Source of the DNA: Flagellimonas myxillae
GTDB taxonomy: Bacteria; Bacteroidota; Bacteroidia; Flavobacteriales; Flavobacteriaceae
Assembly (NCBI RefSeq): GCF_023502235.1
Contig: NZ_JAMFLY010000006.1
Coordinates: forward strand, 1 to 63,239
Direction: 5' to 3'
Length of the DNA: 63,239 nt
Shown here: piece by piece, positions 7,649 to 16,738 of the stretch
Numbering within the stretch: the stretch's first letter is position 1
Layout of the letters: every line of letters starts with the position of its first letter
Translations under genes and position numbers: made by a program
Notes under the pieces: generated by a model
What the model was told of the DNA's origin: nothing
Seen by the model: the letters and a program-made list of their open reading frames with translations, nothing else
The model's database searches: none

Positions 7649-8361
7649 GTTATATATCCCCTAAAGAAGGGTGTTTCATTACCTCCAATAGGGATGAGCA
7701 TATTGCCCGCCCGGTAGCACTGGAGCCAAAATTGGAAAGCATTAACGGGGTGCAAGTTGTATTTCCCAGAGACCCCTTGGCCGGAGGTACCTGGTTCGCC
7801 ATGAACGAGTTTGGTACGGTAGCCGTATTACTAAATGGTGCGTTTGAGAACCACGAAAGGGTACTTCCCTATGTCAAAAGCAGAGGACTGGTGTTATTGG
7901 ATGTAATTGCAAGTGAAGACCCCAACGCAAGCCTGCAAACAATGGATTTAAATCGAATTGAACCCTTTACCCTAATTCTGTTTACAGGGACTAGCTTGCA
8001 GGAGTTTAGATGGGACGGCAACCAAAAGTTCACAAAGGACTTGGATTCGAGCCAGGATTATATCTGGTCTTCCGTTACCTTGTACAACAAGGAGGCCATT
8101 GCCCAAAGGGAATCCTTGTTTGATGAATTTATTACCGCTGGCGACAAGGTTACGGCATCGAATGTTGTTGATTTCCATTCCAACAACAATAAGGACTTTG
8201 AAAATGGATTTATCATCGATAGAAGCACTGGCCTGAAAACTTTTAGTGTGACCCAAGTCGCTCTGGACCAAGATTCAATGGTCATGAAACATTTCGATTT
8301 GTTGCGTGATAAAGCATTTGAATTTCCCTATTCACCTAAAAAAATAGCGACGGTTAGATGA
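7636..8361 (+). CDS. NRDE-family (TANGO2-like) protein
   Basis: Protein of 241 residues beginning MCTVSYISPKEG and continuing FITSNRDEHIARP, which gives the diagnostic NRDE motif and the N-terminal Cys2 that resembles an Ntn-hydrolase nucleophile once Met is removed. GGTWFAMNEFGTVAVLLNG is also typical. TANGO2 relatives have been linked to haem and lipid handling in eukaryotes; the bacterial role is unclear. The start overlaps DinB by 13 bases and the end overlaps the ATP-grasp gene by 4 bases (ATGA), so these three are translated from one message. Confidence 0.85.
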   Translation: MCTVSYISPKEGCFITSNRDEHIARPVALEPKLESINGVQVVFPRDPLAGGTWFAMNEFGTVAVLLNGAFENHERVLPYVKSRGLVLLDVIASEDPNASLQTMDLNRIEPFTLILFTGTSLQEFRWDGNQKFTKDLDSSQDYIWSSVTLYNKEAIAQRESLFDEFITAGDKVTASNVVDFHSNNNKDFENGFIIDRSTGLKTFSVTQVALDQDSMVMKHFDLLRDKAFEFPYSPKKIATVR

Positions 8362-9401
8362 GTTCTTTAAAGTTAAAATGGCATAGGCTAACGCACTGGG
8401 AATATTGGCCTTTTTGGGCAATTTACTATCCACTTTTTCCGGTGTGGCTCTATTTTTCCATGAAAGCTAGGTCCCTTTTCTTTTTTAACGCTGCTAATCC
8501 CTCGATGAAAAATGGGGGAATGGCCATGGAATCCAAAATGGGCATTTATAACCTTATTCCAAAAGAGAACATTCCGCAGACCATTTTTATTTCCAAAAAC
8601 GACAATCCCGCCTTGTCACTGGAGAGGGTTTTGGATGCTGGAATTGCATTTCCCTTTATTGCCAAACCGGATATAGGCATGAGGGCGTTTGGGGTAGAAA
8701 AAATCAACAACAAAGACGATTTCCAGCGTTATTTTGCCAAAACCCCGGAAAACTTTCTGGTTCAGAAACTGATTCCCTACACCAAAGAGGTAGGTATTTT
8801 CTATGTACGTATGCCAGGTGAACGAAAAGGCAAGATAACCGGGATTGTTTCAAAGGAATTTTTGACCGTGGTGGGGGACGGGGACAGTTCCGTTTTACAG
8901 CTCATCAAAAAGGACCCCAGGAGTCATTTACAGTTAAAGGCACTTCAAAAAAAGTTTGGTGATCAATTGGACGAAGTGTTGGAAAAAAATGAGGAATTTA
9001 TCTTGGTTCCTTTTGGTAGCCACACAAGGGGAGCAAAATTTGTGGACATAAGCCACAAGCTCAATACTGGACTGTTGAACACTATAGATGGAATTTGCTC
9101 CAGAATGGACGGGTTCCATTATGGCCGATTGGATGTATTGTACAATTCGCTTGAAGAATTATCCAAGGGGGAAAAATTCAGCATTATTGAAATCAATGGG
9201 GCAGGAGGGGAGGCTACCCATATCTACGACCCCAAGCACTCCCTATTTTTTGCTTGGCGGGAAATTACGAGGCATTGGAACTACATGAACCGTATAAGCA
9301 TGCTAAATCACCAAAGGGGGCATTCCTACCTCAGTTTTAGGGACGGAAGGGCCATGTTGAGGGAAAATGGGGCCTTAGAGGCACAACTTAAACTGATATA
9401 G
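8358..9401 (+). CDS. ATP-grasp superfamily ligase of unknown substrate
   Basis: Protein of 347 residues. The N-terminal part is aromatic and hydrophobic (WPFWAIYYPLFPVWLYF) and may sit on the membrane; next comes NAANPSMKNGGMAMESK. The ATP-grasp core then follows: IAFPFIAKPDIGMRAFG (nucleotide-binding Lys), FLVQKLIPYTKEVGIF, and the metal-binding end GRLDVL ... IIEINGAGGEATHIYD with Asp, Glu and Asn in the expected order. Homologues are often labelled D-alanine--D-alanine ligase, but the usual ddl neighbours are absent and substrate residues cannot be judged. Context (LysE exporter, Ntn-like NRDE, outer-membrane barrel) suggests a peptide or amide-forming pathway (inference). Confidence 0.75.
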   Translation: MSSLKLKWHRLTHWEYWPFWAIYYPLFPVWLYFSMKARSLFFFNAANPSMKNGGMAMESKMGIYNLIPKENIPQTIFISKNDNPALSLERVLDAGIAFPFIAKPDIGMRAFGVEKINNKDDFQRYFAKTPENFLVQKLIPYTKEVGIFYVRMPGERKGKITGIVSKEFLTVVGDGDSSVLQLIKKDPRSHLQLKALQKKFGDQLDEVLEKNEEFILVPFGSHTRGAKFVDISHKLNTGLLNTIDGICSRMDGFHYGRLDVLYNSLEELSKGEKFSIIEINGAGGEATHIYDPKHSLFFAWREITRHWNYMNRISMLNHQRGHSYLSFRDGRAMLRENGALEAQLKLI

Positions 9402-9402
9402 A

Positions 9403-9951
9403 ATGAAAAAAGGCCTGTTTTTAGGCTTATGTTTTGGTTTCCTGGGGATGTTGCAGGCCCAAGACACCTCATTTGGTGTTTCCTTTCAGGGCTATCCTGC
9501 AGGATTTATCCCAACCCTGAACCTAGAACATTTCCTCACTGATAATACTTACCTAGTTTTTAGGGTCGGAGCCAATTTCACGGACCGTAAGGATTTCAGC
9601 GATGTGAATGTAAGCGAAGAGGGCGAAGGCTTTGGCGGTTCCCTGGGGTTGCAAAAGCATTTTTCGTCAGGTCCAGGTGAATTTGTGGCCGGATTCAATG
9701 TAGACGTTTGGAGTATGAATATCGATTGGACGGACATTGGCCCAGCAGATGCTCCTATTCGGGGAAGCAGCTATGTGGTGATAGTGCAACCCTGGTTGGA
9801 AGGAGGGTATTTTCTTCCCATTAAAAATGGTGGTTCCAAAATTGGATTGACCGCTGGTTTTGGCAGGGAAATCAATGCCATAACCCGTGGGGATGAGGTG
9901 GAACAGGGGTTTATTGCCAGTCTTTCCCTGAAATATTTGATTTCCATTTAG
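9403..9951 (+). CDS. Small outer-membrane beta-barrel protein
   Basis: Protein of 182 residues with a signal peptide (LGLCFGFLGMLQAQ) and alternating beta strands ending in the aromatic or hydrophobic residue expected for a barrel (GFIASLSLKYLISI). It starts 1 base after the ATP-grasp stop, so it is the last gene of the LysE operon. Its stop overlaps the stop of the convergent 9948-10694 gene. The role is not known; an 8-10 strand porin-like fold is inferred. Confidence 0.72.
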   Translation: MKKGLFLGLCFGFLGMLQAQDTSFGVSFQGYPAGFIPTLNLEHFLTDNTYLVFRVGANFTDRKDFSDVNVSEEGEGFGGSLGLQKHFSSGPGEFVAGFNVDVWSMNIDWTDIGPADAPIRGSSYVVIVQPWLEGGYFLPIKNGGSKIGLTAGFGREINAITRGDEVEQGFIASLSLKYLISI

Positions 9952-10694
9952 TTTTTGTACCGTTCCATAGCCTCTTTAAAGAACTGGGTAGCTACCTCCT
10001 TGGTAATGCCCGAGGCAGGTAAAATGGCGCCTTTAAAATTATTATTTACCCATTTACCTTGAGTGAGGGATTTAAAAGCCCAAGTGTTCAGGTTATTAGG
10101 ACCTCGGTATCCACTAATGTAAAAGTACAGGTCATCCACCAACGAATCCGGAATGGCCAAACCCAAGCCTATCGACTTGCCAGAACCATCATTCAAAGCG
10201 GCGAATGCCCCGGTATCAAAATGGTGGGGCCAAACCCGAATGTCCGAGGACAAATTTTCCATTTCTAAAAAGTTGGAAAGTGCTTGTTTGGCCACTGTTC
10301 TAATTTGAATCAATTGCTGTATACTATCCGAATCGGGTGACCCGAACGTGGCATTTCCACCCAAACTATAGGGAAGCTTGTAGTGTAAATTGAATTGATA
10401 AGGTTTGGAAAGACCCACTTTTGAAGCGGTTTTTGAAACCCAATCCACTATGGTTTCATGATCTTTTCCTTCCAAGGATAAACGCTCCTCAGTTCCACTC
10501 CATTCCAGGGAAAATTCAAGGTAATTTAAACAAAGTTGTGTCCCAGCTTCATTTAATGGCCAAGTCTCCAATCGTTTTGAAGCAACTGAAAATCCAAGGT
10601 TGGTGTGGCTATCATCTTCTTTTTTATCCAAGAAACTTATCCCCGCCGTAGCCAGATATTGGGCGGCAAGGTGCAATTGTTGTAGCATTTTCAT
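9948..10694 (-). CDS. Conserved hypothetical protein
   Basis: Soluble-looking protein of 248 residues that I do not recognise with certainty. There is no signal peptide or transmembrane segment. Visible features are WPLNEAGTQLCLNYL, the acidic EWSGTEERLSLEGKDHETI, and a His-containing stretch IRVWPHHFDTGAFAALNDG followed by GLGLAIPDSLVDDLYFYI and a C-terminal amphipathic helix FFKEAMERYKN. The start is the second Met (10688) or the first (10694). It follows ypdA by 73 bases in the same direction and ends in a 4-base overlap with the barrel gene. No function is proposed. Confidence 0.6.
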   Translation of the reverse strand: MKMLQQLHLAAQYLATAGISFLDKKEDDSHTNLGFSVASKRLETWPLNEAGTQLCLNYLEFSLEWSGTEERLSLEGKDHETIVDWVSKTASKVGLSKPYQFNLHYKLPYSLGGNATFGSPDSDSIQQLIQIRTVAKQALSNFLEMENLSSDIRVWPHHFDTGAFAALNDGSGKSIGLGLAIPDSLVDDLYFYISGYRGPNNLNTWAFKSLTQGKWVNNNFKGAILPASGITKEVATQFFKEAMERYKN

Positions 10695-10767
10695 AGCGAA
10701 ATCTCAAAGGTCATCTCTTAAATTTAAGGAATTTTTGAATGTTCCGAACGAGATTGTCGCAGTCCAT

Positions 10768-11754
10768 TTAGGAACTACCTACCAATTGCATTTTTTCTTT
10801 GATAGCCTTTACAATTATGGGCGCATGTATTCTTGAGTTCTCTATGAACCATTTGTGTGTTTCCATCCCTCCGCAGATAACACCGGCCAGAAACAGCCCA
10901 TCCACGTTTGTTTCCATGGAATTGGGGTCGTAGGTGGGAAGTTTTTTTTCATCGTTGGAAAGCTCGATGCCCAACTGCTCCAAAAAGGTAAAATTGGGCA
11001 TGTACCCGGTAAGGGCCAGTACAAAATCGTTTTCAAGTTCCAACTCTCCATCCGGGGTATTGATGATTAGTGCAGTGGATTTTATTTCCTTAACTGTGGC
11101 ATTGTAGTGGGCTTTTATACTACCTTCCTTGATTCGGTTGATGATATCCGGCCTCACCCAATATTTAACGCGTTGCCCCACTTCTGGCCCTCGAATGATC
11201 AAAGTAACTTCGGCCCCTTTTCGCCAACATTCAAGCGCGGCATCTATGGCGGAGTTGCTGGCTCCAATAATTGCCAATTTTTGACTGGCATAAAAATGGG
11301 GGTCCTTATAATAATGGGAAACCTTGGGCAAATCTTCTCCAGGAACATTGATCTTGTTCGGTAGGTCATAAAACCCAGTGGCAACGATGACATTTTTTGC
11401 GGTATATCCGGATTTATCGGTTTGGATATGAAATTGGGTCGCTTCTTTTTTGACCTCCTCCACTTTTTCAAACAAATGAATGTTCAATTGGTTGGAAGTA
11501 ACGATTCTGCGATAGTATTCCAGGGCCTCATTACGTTTGGGCTTAGCCTCCTTGCTGATAAAGGGAATATTGTCGATTTCCAGTTTTTCTGAAGAAGAAA
11601 AAAACTGCATGTTTATAGGATAATTAAATAGGGAGTTGACAATCGGCCCTTTTTCAATGATCAAGTAGCTCAGCCCCTCTTTTTTGGCCTCCAATCCGCA
11701 GGCGATGCCAATTGGTCCCCCACCAATGATAACGATATCAAAATCTTGCTGCAT
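10768..11754 (-). CDS. ypdA: YpdA-type FAD/NAD(P)H disulfide reductase (putative bacillithiol disulfide reductase)
   Basis: Flavoprotein of 328 residues with two dinucleotide-binding sites: IVIIGGGPIGIACGLEA (FAD, about 8-24) and KLAIIGASNSAIDAALECW (NADPH). The stretch INMQFFSSSEKLEIDNIPF and the late FLAGVICGGMETHKWFIE, with its single conserved Cys and no CxxC redox pair, fit YpdA/Bdr rather than thioredoxin reductase. YpdA reduces bacillithiol disulfide in Bacillota; some Bacteroidota are also reported to make bacillithiol. The start codon overlaps the rpe stop by 1 base, so translation is coupled. Confidence 0.82.
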   Translation of the reverse strand: MQQDFDIVIIGGGPIGIACGLEAKKEGLSYLIIEKGPIVNSLFNYPINMQFFSSSEKLEIDNIPFISKEAKPKRNEALEYYRRIVTSNQLNIHLFEKVEEVKKEATQFHIQTDKSGYTAKNVIVATGFYDLPNKINVPGEDLPKVSHYYKDPHFYASQKLAIIGASNSAIDAALECWRKGAEVTLIIRGPEVGQRVKYWVRPDIINRIKEGSIKAHYNATVKEIKSTALIINTPDGELELENDFVLALTGYMPNFTFLEQLGIELSNDEKKLPTYDPNSMETNVDGLFLAGVICGGMETHKWFIENSRIHAPIIVKAIKEKMQLVGSS

Positions 11755-12413
11755 TAGGCAATCTTTTCTTTTAAATCCTTGATTGTTGAAGTTGGGTCTG
11801 CACTTTTAAACACGAAGCTCCCGGCCACAAGAACATCTGCCCCTGCATCCACCAATTTTTTGGCATTGGAGGCATTTACCCCACCATCAATTTCTATCAG
11901 GGTATTTGCATTTTTTCGTTCGATAAGATTTTTTAGGTCGCTTACCTTTTGATAGGTATTTTCGATAAAGGATTGCCCTCCAAATCCCGGATTAACACTC
12001 ATCAAACAAACCAAATCAATGTCCTGGATGGTGTCTTCCAACAAGTGGATGGAGGTATGTGGATTTAGGGCCACCCCAGCCTTCATCCCTTCTGATTTTA
12101 TCGACTGTAAGGTGCGATGGAGGTGATTACAAGCTTCGTAATGCACCGAAAGGTTATCCGCACCCAAACTAGCGAAGGTATTGATGTACCTATCCGGATC
12201 TACGATCATTAGATGCACATCCAAGGTTTTTTTGGCATGTTCCGCTATGGATTTGATAACGGGCATACCAAAAGAAATATTGGGGACAAAAACCCCATCC
12301 ATTACATCAAGATGAAACCAGTCGGCTTCACTTTGATTTACCATTTCTAAATCTCGTTGTAGGTTGGCGAAATCCGCCGCCAAAAGGGAAGGAGCAACTA
12401 GTTTTTTATGCAT
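11754..12413 (-). CDS. rpe: Ribulose-phosphate 3-epimerase
   Basis: TIM-barrel enzyme of the pentose phosphate pathway that interconverts ribulose-5-phosphate and xylulose-5-phosphate. The start MHKKLVAPSLLAADFANL (12413) is supported by the usual family N terminus; an upstream TTG- or GTG-type extension was rejected. Metal and catalytic residues are visible in DWFHLDVMDGVFVPNISFG, LDVHLMI, VCLMSVNPGFGGQSFI and IEIDGGVN, and the phosphate site is in DVLVAGSFVFK. Length of 219 residues is normal. It overlaps ypdA by one base. Confidence 0.95.
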   Translation of the reverse strand: MHKKLVAPSLLAADFANLQRDLEMVNQSEADWFHLDVMDGVFVPNISFGMPVIKSIAEHAKKTLDVHLMIVDPDRYINTFASLGADNLSVHYEACNHLHRTLQSIKSEGMKAGVALNPHTSIHLLEDTIQDIDLVCLMSVNPGFGGQSFIENTYQKVSDLKNLIERKNANTLIEIDGGVNASNAKKLVDAGADVLVAGSFVFKSADPTSTIKDLKEKIA

Positions 12414-12478
12414 CTCGAATAAAAGCTTACACAAAAATAGCGAAATGATCCGGCTTTAGGTGATGGACCCTTGGTTTA

Positions 12479-14692
12479 CTATAGCCAATAAGTCACTTTG
12501 AGAACCACCGACCTATTCTTGATTCCCAAACCTTGGGTGTCGTGGTTTTCGTTGTAGATCAGGAAAATATCCGACATTGGGCTGTAGCGCCATTGTAAGC
12601 GGGAAAAAACACTCACATTGTCTCCTTGCGTATTGTATTGCAGTACATTCCGAAGGAACAGTTTATTGGAAAAGCTAACATCACCGTTGAACCTCATGAG
12701 GTGTATTTTATCCTCTCCGTAGCCATCGGCCAATTTTATGTCGTTGTAATCATAGGCAATTCCAAAGCTTCCCCAGGGCCGAAGTCTAAAAGAGCCTTCC
12801 ACCATGGCCCCCATTCGGGAACCATTAAAGAATTCCCCGTAGGCCAGATTGGTATTCCAGACAAATTTTTTCCGCACATCTGAACTATAGCGCAACTCCA
12901 TCCACGGAAAATTGTATTCCCCAATAGGGATGGGTGTGTAATCATCACCTAGCAAGGATGTTGGAAACATCAAATCCACCTTTCGGAACCTTGCCAAAAC
13001 AATCATTCGGGCCGTGTTTCGGTATTCAAAGTCCCAACCCACATTGTTCTGGCTCTCGTTGAAAGTGCCATCAGAATTCAAATAGAGGTTGTGCCAAGTC
13101 CGCAATCCGTGATAATTAAGCTTTTTGTTTTCATCTTCCACGAAAGTGAGGTAGCGCAACCATGGGTTAATAAGGGTATATCCCAAACGGATGGTCTCTT
13201 CGGTTTCGGCATTGTAATTTTCCAAACGGGGGTTGATTCCCAATTCGGTGATATAATTGTCCCCGACAACGTTCAGGGTCCACCCGGTTCTTAAACGTTT
13301 GGAGCTATAATAGCCATCAAATCCATAGAAATGGGTGTCCTTGTGGTTTTCAGGAGTAAGGGAAGTGTGGTATAAAAAAGTAGTGTTCAGTTTGCCGCTT
13401 TCCGAGACATAGCTAAACTCTAGCCCTGCATTTCTCGAATATTCCAGTTCAGAAGTATTGCTGGTAGCCTGTCTATTGATAAATATTCCTTTGATTACGG
13501 ACCTTTTCAGTACTTTTTGCTGAAAGGCCCCAACGCTATAGTTTTGGGCGGCGAACTCATCCGTTTGTCTGGTTTGCACGTTCATGACACCAATTCGAAG
13601 GTTTTGGGTGACGTTACCGGTTAATCGACCTCCAAAATCAATGGGAATGGCCTCCCCATCCATGATGCCGATTCGTCTAGAGAAAAAGGGTTTGACATCA
13701 TAGGTTCCGAAATTGGCAAAGATGTCGTTGTTCTCTAAAAAGAAATTACGTTGCTCAGGCAGAAATATATTGAAACGGGTAATATTGGTTACTTGTTGGT
13801 CCACATCCGCATTGGAAAAATCGGGAAAAAGGGTAAGGTCAAGGTTGAGATTACTGGTTAGTGCGATTTTAACCTCCCCTCCCAAATCACTGTTCAGTTG
13901 GGCCTCCAGCTCTTCACTGTCTTCAAAATCCCGTATAGAGGAGGAAGTCACATAGGGGTTGAAAATAAATGCACCTTTCGCTTTTTCGGGACTTTGGTCC
14001 CATTCCAGGGAGCCCATATAGTTCATGCTGATTCCATTAAAGTTCACGGGAAACTGTGTCCATGTGGTGTATGCATTGTTTTTTTTATCCCCGCGGACAA
14101 AATTGATACCCCACGTAGTTTGATTGGGGTTATAACGCAGGGTTTTGAACGGAATGGCCATCTCTACAAGCCAATACCCGGGATATTGGGCAGTCTTGGA
14201 AGTCCATTTATTGTCCCAATTTTCAGAAAGCCAGGTCAAGGACCCTTCAATGGTAAGACTTCCTTCGGTTTCTGCGCCCCCGGCGGTAACGCCAAAAAAG
14301 AACCCACTTTGTTTGGTGTTCACGGGGTCCAAGGCCAAGGAAAAGTTGTCACTACCCCAATAATCCTCGTCGCTATCCCTTACCAGGGACTGGACGATGC
14401 GTTCCCCATCGTCGTAGCATTTGGCCAAGAGATATAGATTTTGGTCGTCGTAGGTCAGTTTAACCTCTGTTTGATTTTGTGCCTGCCCGATATCGGAAGG
14501 CCAGTGATTGTAGAATTGGCTAACAGCCATGTGCTCTTCCCATTCGTTTTCCCCGATGACGGCGTCCAAGGTGATGTGGTTAGTTGCTTTTTTGATTTGG
14601 TATTTGAATTTCGCCCTGGTATCGCCGCCACCATTTTGGGAAAACCCCATTATTGGTAACAATAAAAGTAAGGTTGGCCATAAGGTTTTCAT
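12479..14692 (-). CDS. DUF5916 / CBM9-like outer-membrane protein
   Basis: Large exported protein of 737 residues. After the signal peptide (MKTLWPTLLLLLPIMGFSQ) comes a CBM9-like beta sandwich (IKKATNHITLDAVIGENEWE ... EVKLTYDDQNLYLLAKCYDD), then a long region of amphipathic strands ending SVVLKVTYWL, which has the terminal aromatic expected for an outer-membrane barrel. The region with FFLENNDIFANFG and FFSRRIG is characteristic of DUF5916. The start at 14692 was chosen because it gives a clean signal peptide. It is 217 bases downstream of the LytTR regulator in the same direction. The ligand is unknown. Confidence 0.82.
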   Translation of the reverse strand: MKTLWPTLLLLLPIMGFSQNGGGDTRAKFKYQIKKATNHITLDAVIGENEWEEHMAVSQFYNHWPSDIGQAQNQTEVKLTYDDQNLYLLAKCYDDGERIVQSLVRDSDEDYWGSDNFSLALDPVNTKQSGFFFGVTAGGAETEGSLTIEGSLTWLSENWDNKWTSKTAQYPGYWLVEMAIPFKTLRYNPNQTTWGINFVRGDKKNNAYTTWTQFPVNFNGISMNYMGSLEWDQSPEKAKGAFIFNPYVTSSSIRDFEDSEELEAQLNSDLGGEVKIALTSNLNLDLTLFPDFSNADVDQQVTNITRFNIFLPEQRNFFLENNDIFANFGTYDVKPFFSRRIGIMDGEAIPIDFGGRLTGNVTQNLRIGVMNVQTRQTDEFAAQNYSVGAFQQKVLKRSVIKGIFINRQATSNTSELEYSRNAGLEFSYVSESGKLNTTFLYHTSLTPENHKDTHFYGFDGYYSSKRLRTGWTLNVVGDNYITELGINPRLENYNAETEETIRLGYTLINPWLRYLTFVEDENKKLNYHGLRTWHNLYLNSDGTFNESQNNVGWDFEYRNTARMIVLARFRKVDLMFPTSLLGDDYTPIPIGEYNFPWMELRYSSDVRKKFVWNTNLAYGEFFNGSRMGAMVEGSFRLRPWGSFGIAYDYNDIKLADGYGEDKIHLMRFNGDVSFSNKLFLRNVLQYNTQGDNVSVFSRLQWRYSPMSDIFLIYNENHDTQGLGIKNRSVVLKVTYWL

Positions 14693-14909
14693 GAACCGTT
14701 CGTTTTTTGATGATGGTCCAAAGATCCACCACTTCACAGGTAAAGACAAATGATTTTTGGGTATGCCCTTGGAACTCTGGTAAATGACACTTATGGTCTG
14801 TTTGGTGCCGAAAAGGACCTTAAGTAGGTCGAAAACGTGTGAAGTGGGACGTTGGCAGCCGAATTAAGGAATGCTTAACAGAAAGACGCAGTAAAAGTTA
14901 AAGTTTTTC

Positions 14910-15659
14910 TTATGAGGACTGGCGTTGCAGGACCTCAAGCGCATGGGACCTATAGTTTCTGCCAATTGGGAGTTCTTTTCCATGAACCTCGACCATAATA
15001 CTGTTGAAAGCCGTTACCTTGTCCAAGGAAACAATGAACGACCGGTGGATACGTATAAAATGGGTTTTGGGCAATTTTTCAGCAAGGTATCCGATTCGCT
15101 GCGTTGTAGGGATTTCTGATTTAGAGGTATGTATGATGACCTTATCGTTCAAACTTTCCAAATAACTGATATCCGATAAATCCAGTTTTACAATTTTTCG
15201 TTGTGTTTTGATATAAAGCAGTTCAGGTTCCTCCTTTGTACTATTGGAAACAGGGGATTCATTTGGTGTTTCAGTATGTACGTGCCCGTTTCCACCACAT
15301 AAATATTTGTTGGCCTTGGAAATGGTCTTCATAAACCTACTCAGGGAAATGGGTTTTAATAGATAGTCAATGGCGTCCAGTTCAAAGGCTTTTATGGCAA
15401 ACTCGCGATAGGCCGTTGTAAACACCACCAAGGGAGTTGGGTTTAGAGATTCCAACAGCTCCAAACCATTGATTTTGGGCATTTTTATGTCCAAAAAAAC
15501 CAAATCTATCTCCTGTTTTTGGAGATGACCAAAAGCCTCCACAGCGTTGGCGCAAATGGCAACCACCTCCAACTGATCTATCTGTTTGGCGTACCCTTCC
15601 AACACATCCCTAGCAAGAGGTTCGTCATCAACAATAATGCATTTGATTTTATTGGTCAT
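14910..15659 (-). CDS. LytTR-family response regulator
   Basis: Two-component response regulator of 249 residues: receiver domain with acidic pocket IIVDDEPLARDVL (Asp11/Asp12), phospho-acceptor in LVFLDIKMPKING (Asp57), then a linker and a LytTR DNA-binding domain (ELLYIKTQRKIVKLDLSDIS ... THFIRIHRSFIVSLDKVTAF, ELPIGRNYR). It lies 14 bases after the histidine kinase gene, forming a LytS/LytR-type pair. DUF5916 lies downstream and could be a target or a co-transcribed effector (inference). Confidence 0.93.
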   Translation of the reverse strand: MTNKIKCIIVDDEPLARDVLEGYAKQIDQLEVVAICANAVEAFGHLQKQEIDLVFLDIKMPKINGLELLESLNPTPLVVFTTAYREFAIKAFELDAIDYLLKPISLSRFMKTISKANKYLCGGNGHVHTETPNESPVSNSTKEEPELLYIKTQRKIVKLDLSDISYLESLNDKVIIHTSKSEIPTTQRIGYLAEKLPKTHFIRIHRSFIVSLDKVTAFNSIMVEVHGKELPIGRNYRSHALEVLQRQSS

Positions 15660-15673
15660 ACTTAGTTGCGAAG

Positions 15674-16738
15674 TTAGGAACTTGGACCGCTCAGGTCAAT
15701 TTCCAATTTTACCAAAAAACTGTCCGGTTCTTCCAAAATTTTGAGTTCGTGCTTGTCTGGAAAGAACAGATCTAGACGGCGTTTAACGTTCTTTAATCCT
15801 ATATTTTTGTCACTGTCCAAAATTGCCTCAGTCTCTGCGGAAGCCTTGCTGTTTTCCACCATGAACTGCAATTGTTGGTTGTCCAACTTCAGGTCGATAT
15901 TGATCCAAGAATCTTCGATAAGGTTATCTGCTCCATGCTTAAAGGCGTTTTCAACAAAGGGGAGAAGCAGGAGGGGAGGAATCAAACTCTCCTTATTATC
16001 GTCCTTAAGGGTTGTTGTAATGGTTAAATTGTCGCCGTAGCGCAGCCGTTCGAGTTCTACCAGATTCATCAGTTGTTCCCATTCCTTTTCCACGGTGATC
16101 AACTTATCGTTGCAGTCGTAGAGCATGTAGTCCAAAAACTTGGAAAGCCCTAGCACGGCATCCGGGGTCTTGGCGGATTTGGCCAAGGAAAGTGAGTAGA
16201 TACTGTTCAGGGTATTGAAAAGAAAATGGGGGTGAATCTGTGCTTTGAGGAACTTTAGTTCGGTTTCCACTTTTTCCTTTTCCAGGGTCTTGTTTATCTG
16301 GTCTTTCTGATAAAAAAAACGCTGTAGTTTTATTGCCATGGCCACAAAAACGGGAGTATAGACCCGTATCAAGGAGTTTAGGATTTTCGGAAAGTACCAA
16401 ACGGGATCTTTCCAATGCCCTTCTTCAAAATAGAACCATCTGTAAACATAGCGCCAACTCATATATCGGTCTATGAGGGCCATACTGGTTGCCAGAATCA
16501 AAGAAAGTACCACATACATCACCATTTTTTTGGGATAGAGGTACTTGGGCATTAAATAGTAGAGCGTTATATAGGTGGGGATGATTTTCCAAGGCAATAA
16601 AAACAACAGCTGTAGAAACTGATCGTAATAATTGCCTTCATAACTGCCCCAAAACACGGTATAAAACAAGATATACCCCAACCAAAATAGGAAGTGGTAG
16701 TAAATCCGGTTTTTTTCATACAAGATGCGTTCTATCAT
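15674..16738 (-). CDS. LytS-like membrane sensor histidine kinase
   Basis: Protein of 354 residues with four predicted membrane helices (about 12-30, 44-62, 73-90, 120-138), a coiled linker, the phospho-acceptor motif of the His_kinase family QIHPHFLFNTLNSIY (His171 next to PHFLFN), and an ATPase end with LIPPLLLLPFVENAFKHGA (N box) and NIGLKNVKRRLDLFF (G box). This short no-periplasmic-domain layout is common for LytTR partners in Bacteroidota. It is first in the operon with the response regulator. The signal is unknown. Confidence 0.92.
   Translation of the reverse strand: MIERILYEKNRIYYHFLFWLGYILFYTVFWGSYEGNYYDQFLQLLFLLPWKIIPTYITLYYLMPKYLYPKKMVMYVVLSLILATSMALIDRYMSWRYVYRWFYFEEGHWKDPVWYFPKILNSLIRVYTPVFVAMAIKLQRFFYQKDQINKTLEKEKVETELKFLKAQIHPHFLFNTLNSIYSLSLAKSAKTPDAVLGLSKFLDYMLYDCNDKLITVEKEWEQLMNLVELERLRYGDNLTITTTLKDDNKESLIPPLLLLPFVENAFKHGADNLIEDSWINIDLKLDNQQLQFMVENSKASAETEAILDSDKNIGLKNVKRRLDLFFPDKHELKILEEPDSFLVKLEIDLSGPSS

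Noticed and set aside
13898..14437. Long plus-strand frame of 179 codons inside the DUF5916 gene
   Set aside because: It lies opposite a well-supported gene with signal peptide and domain motifs; the frame shows no family features.
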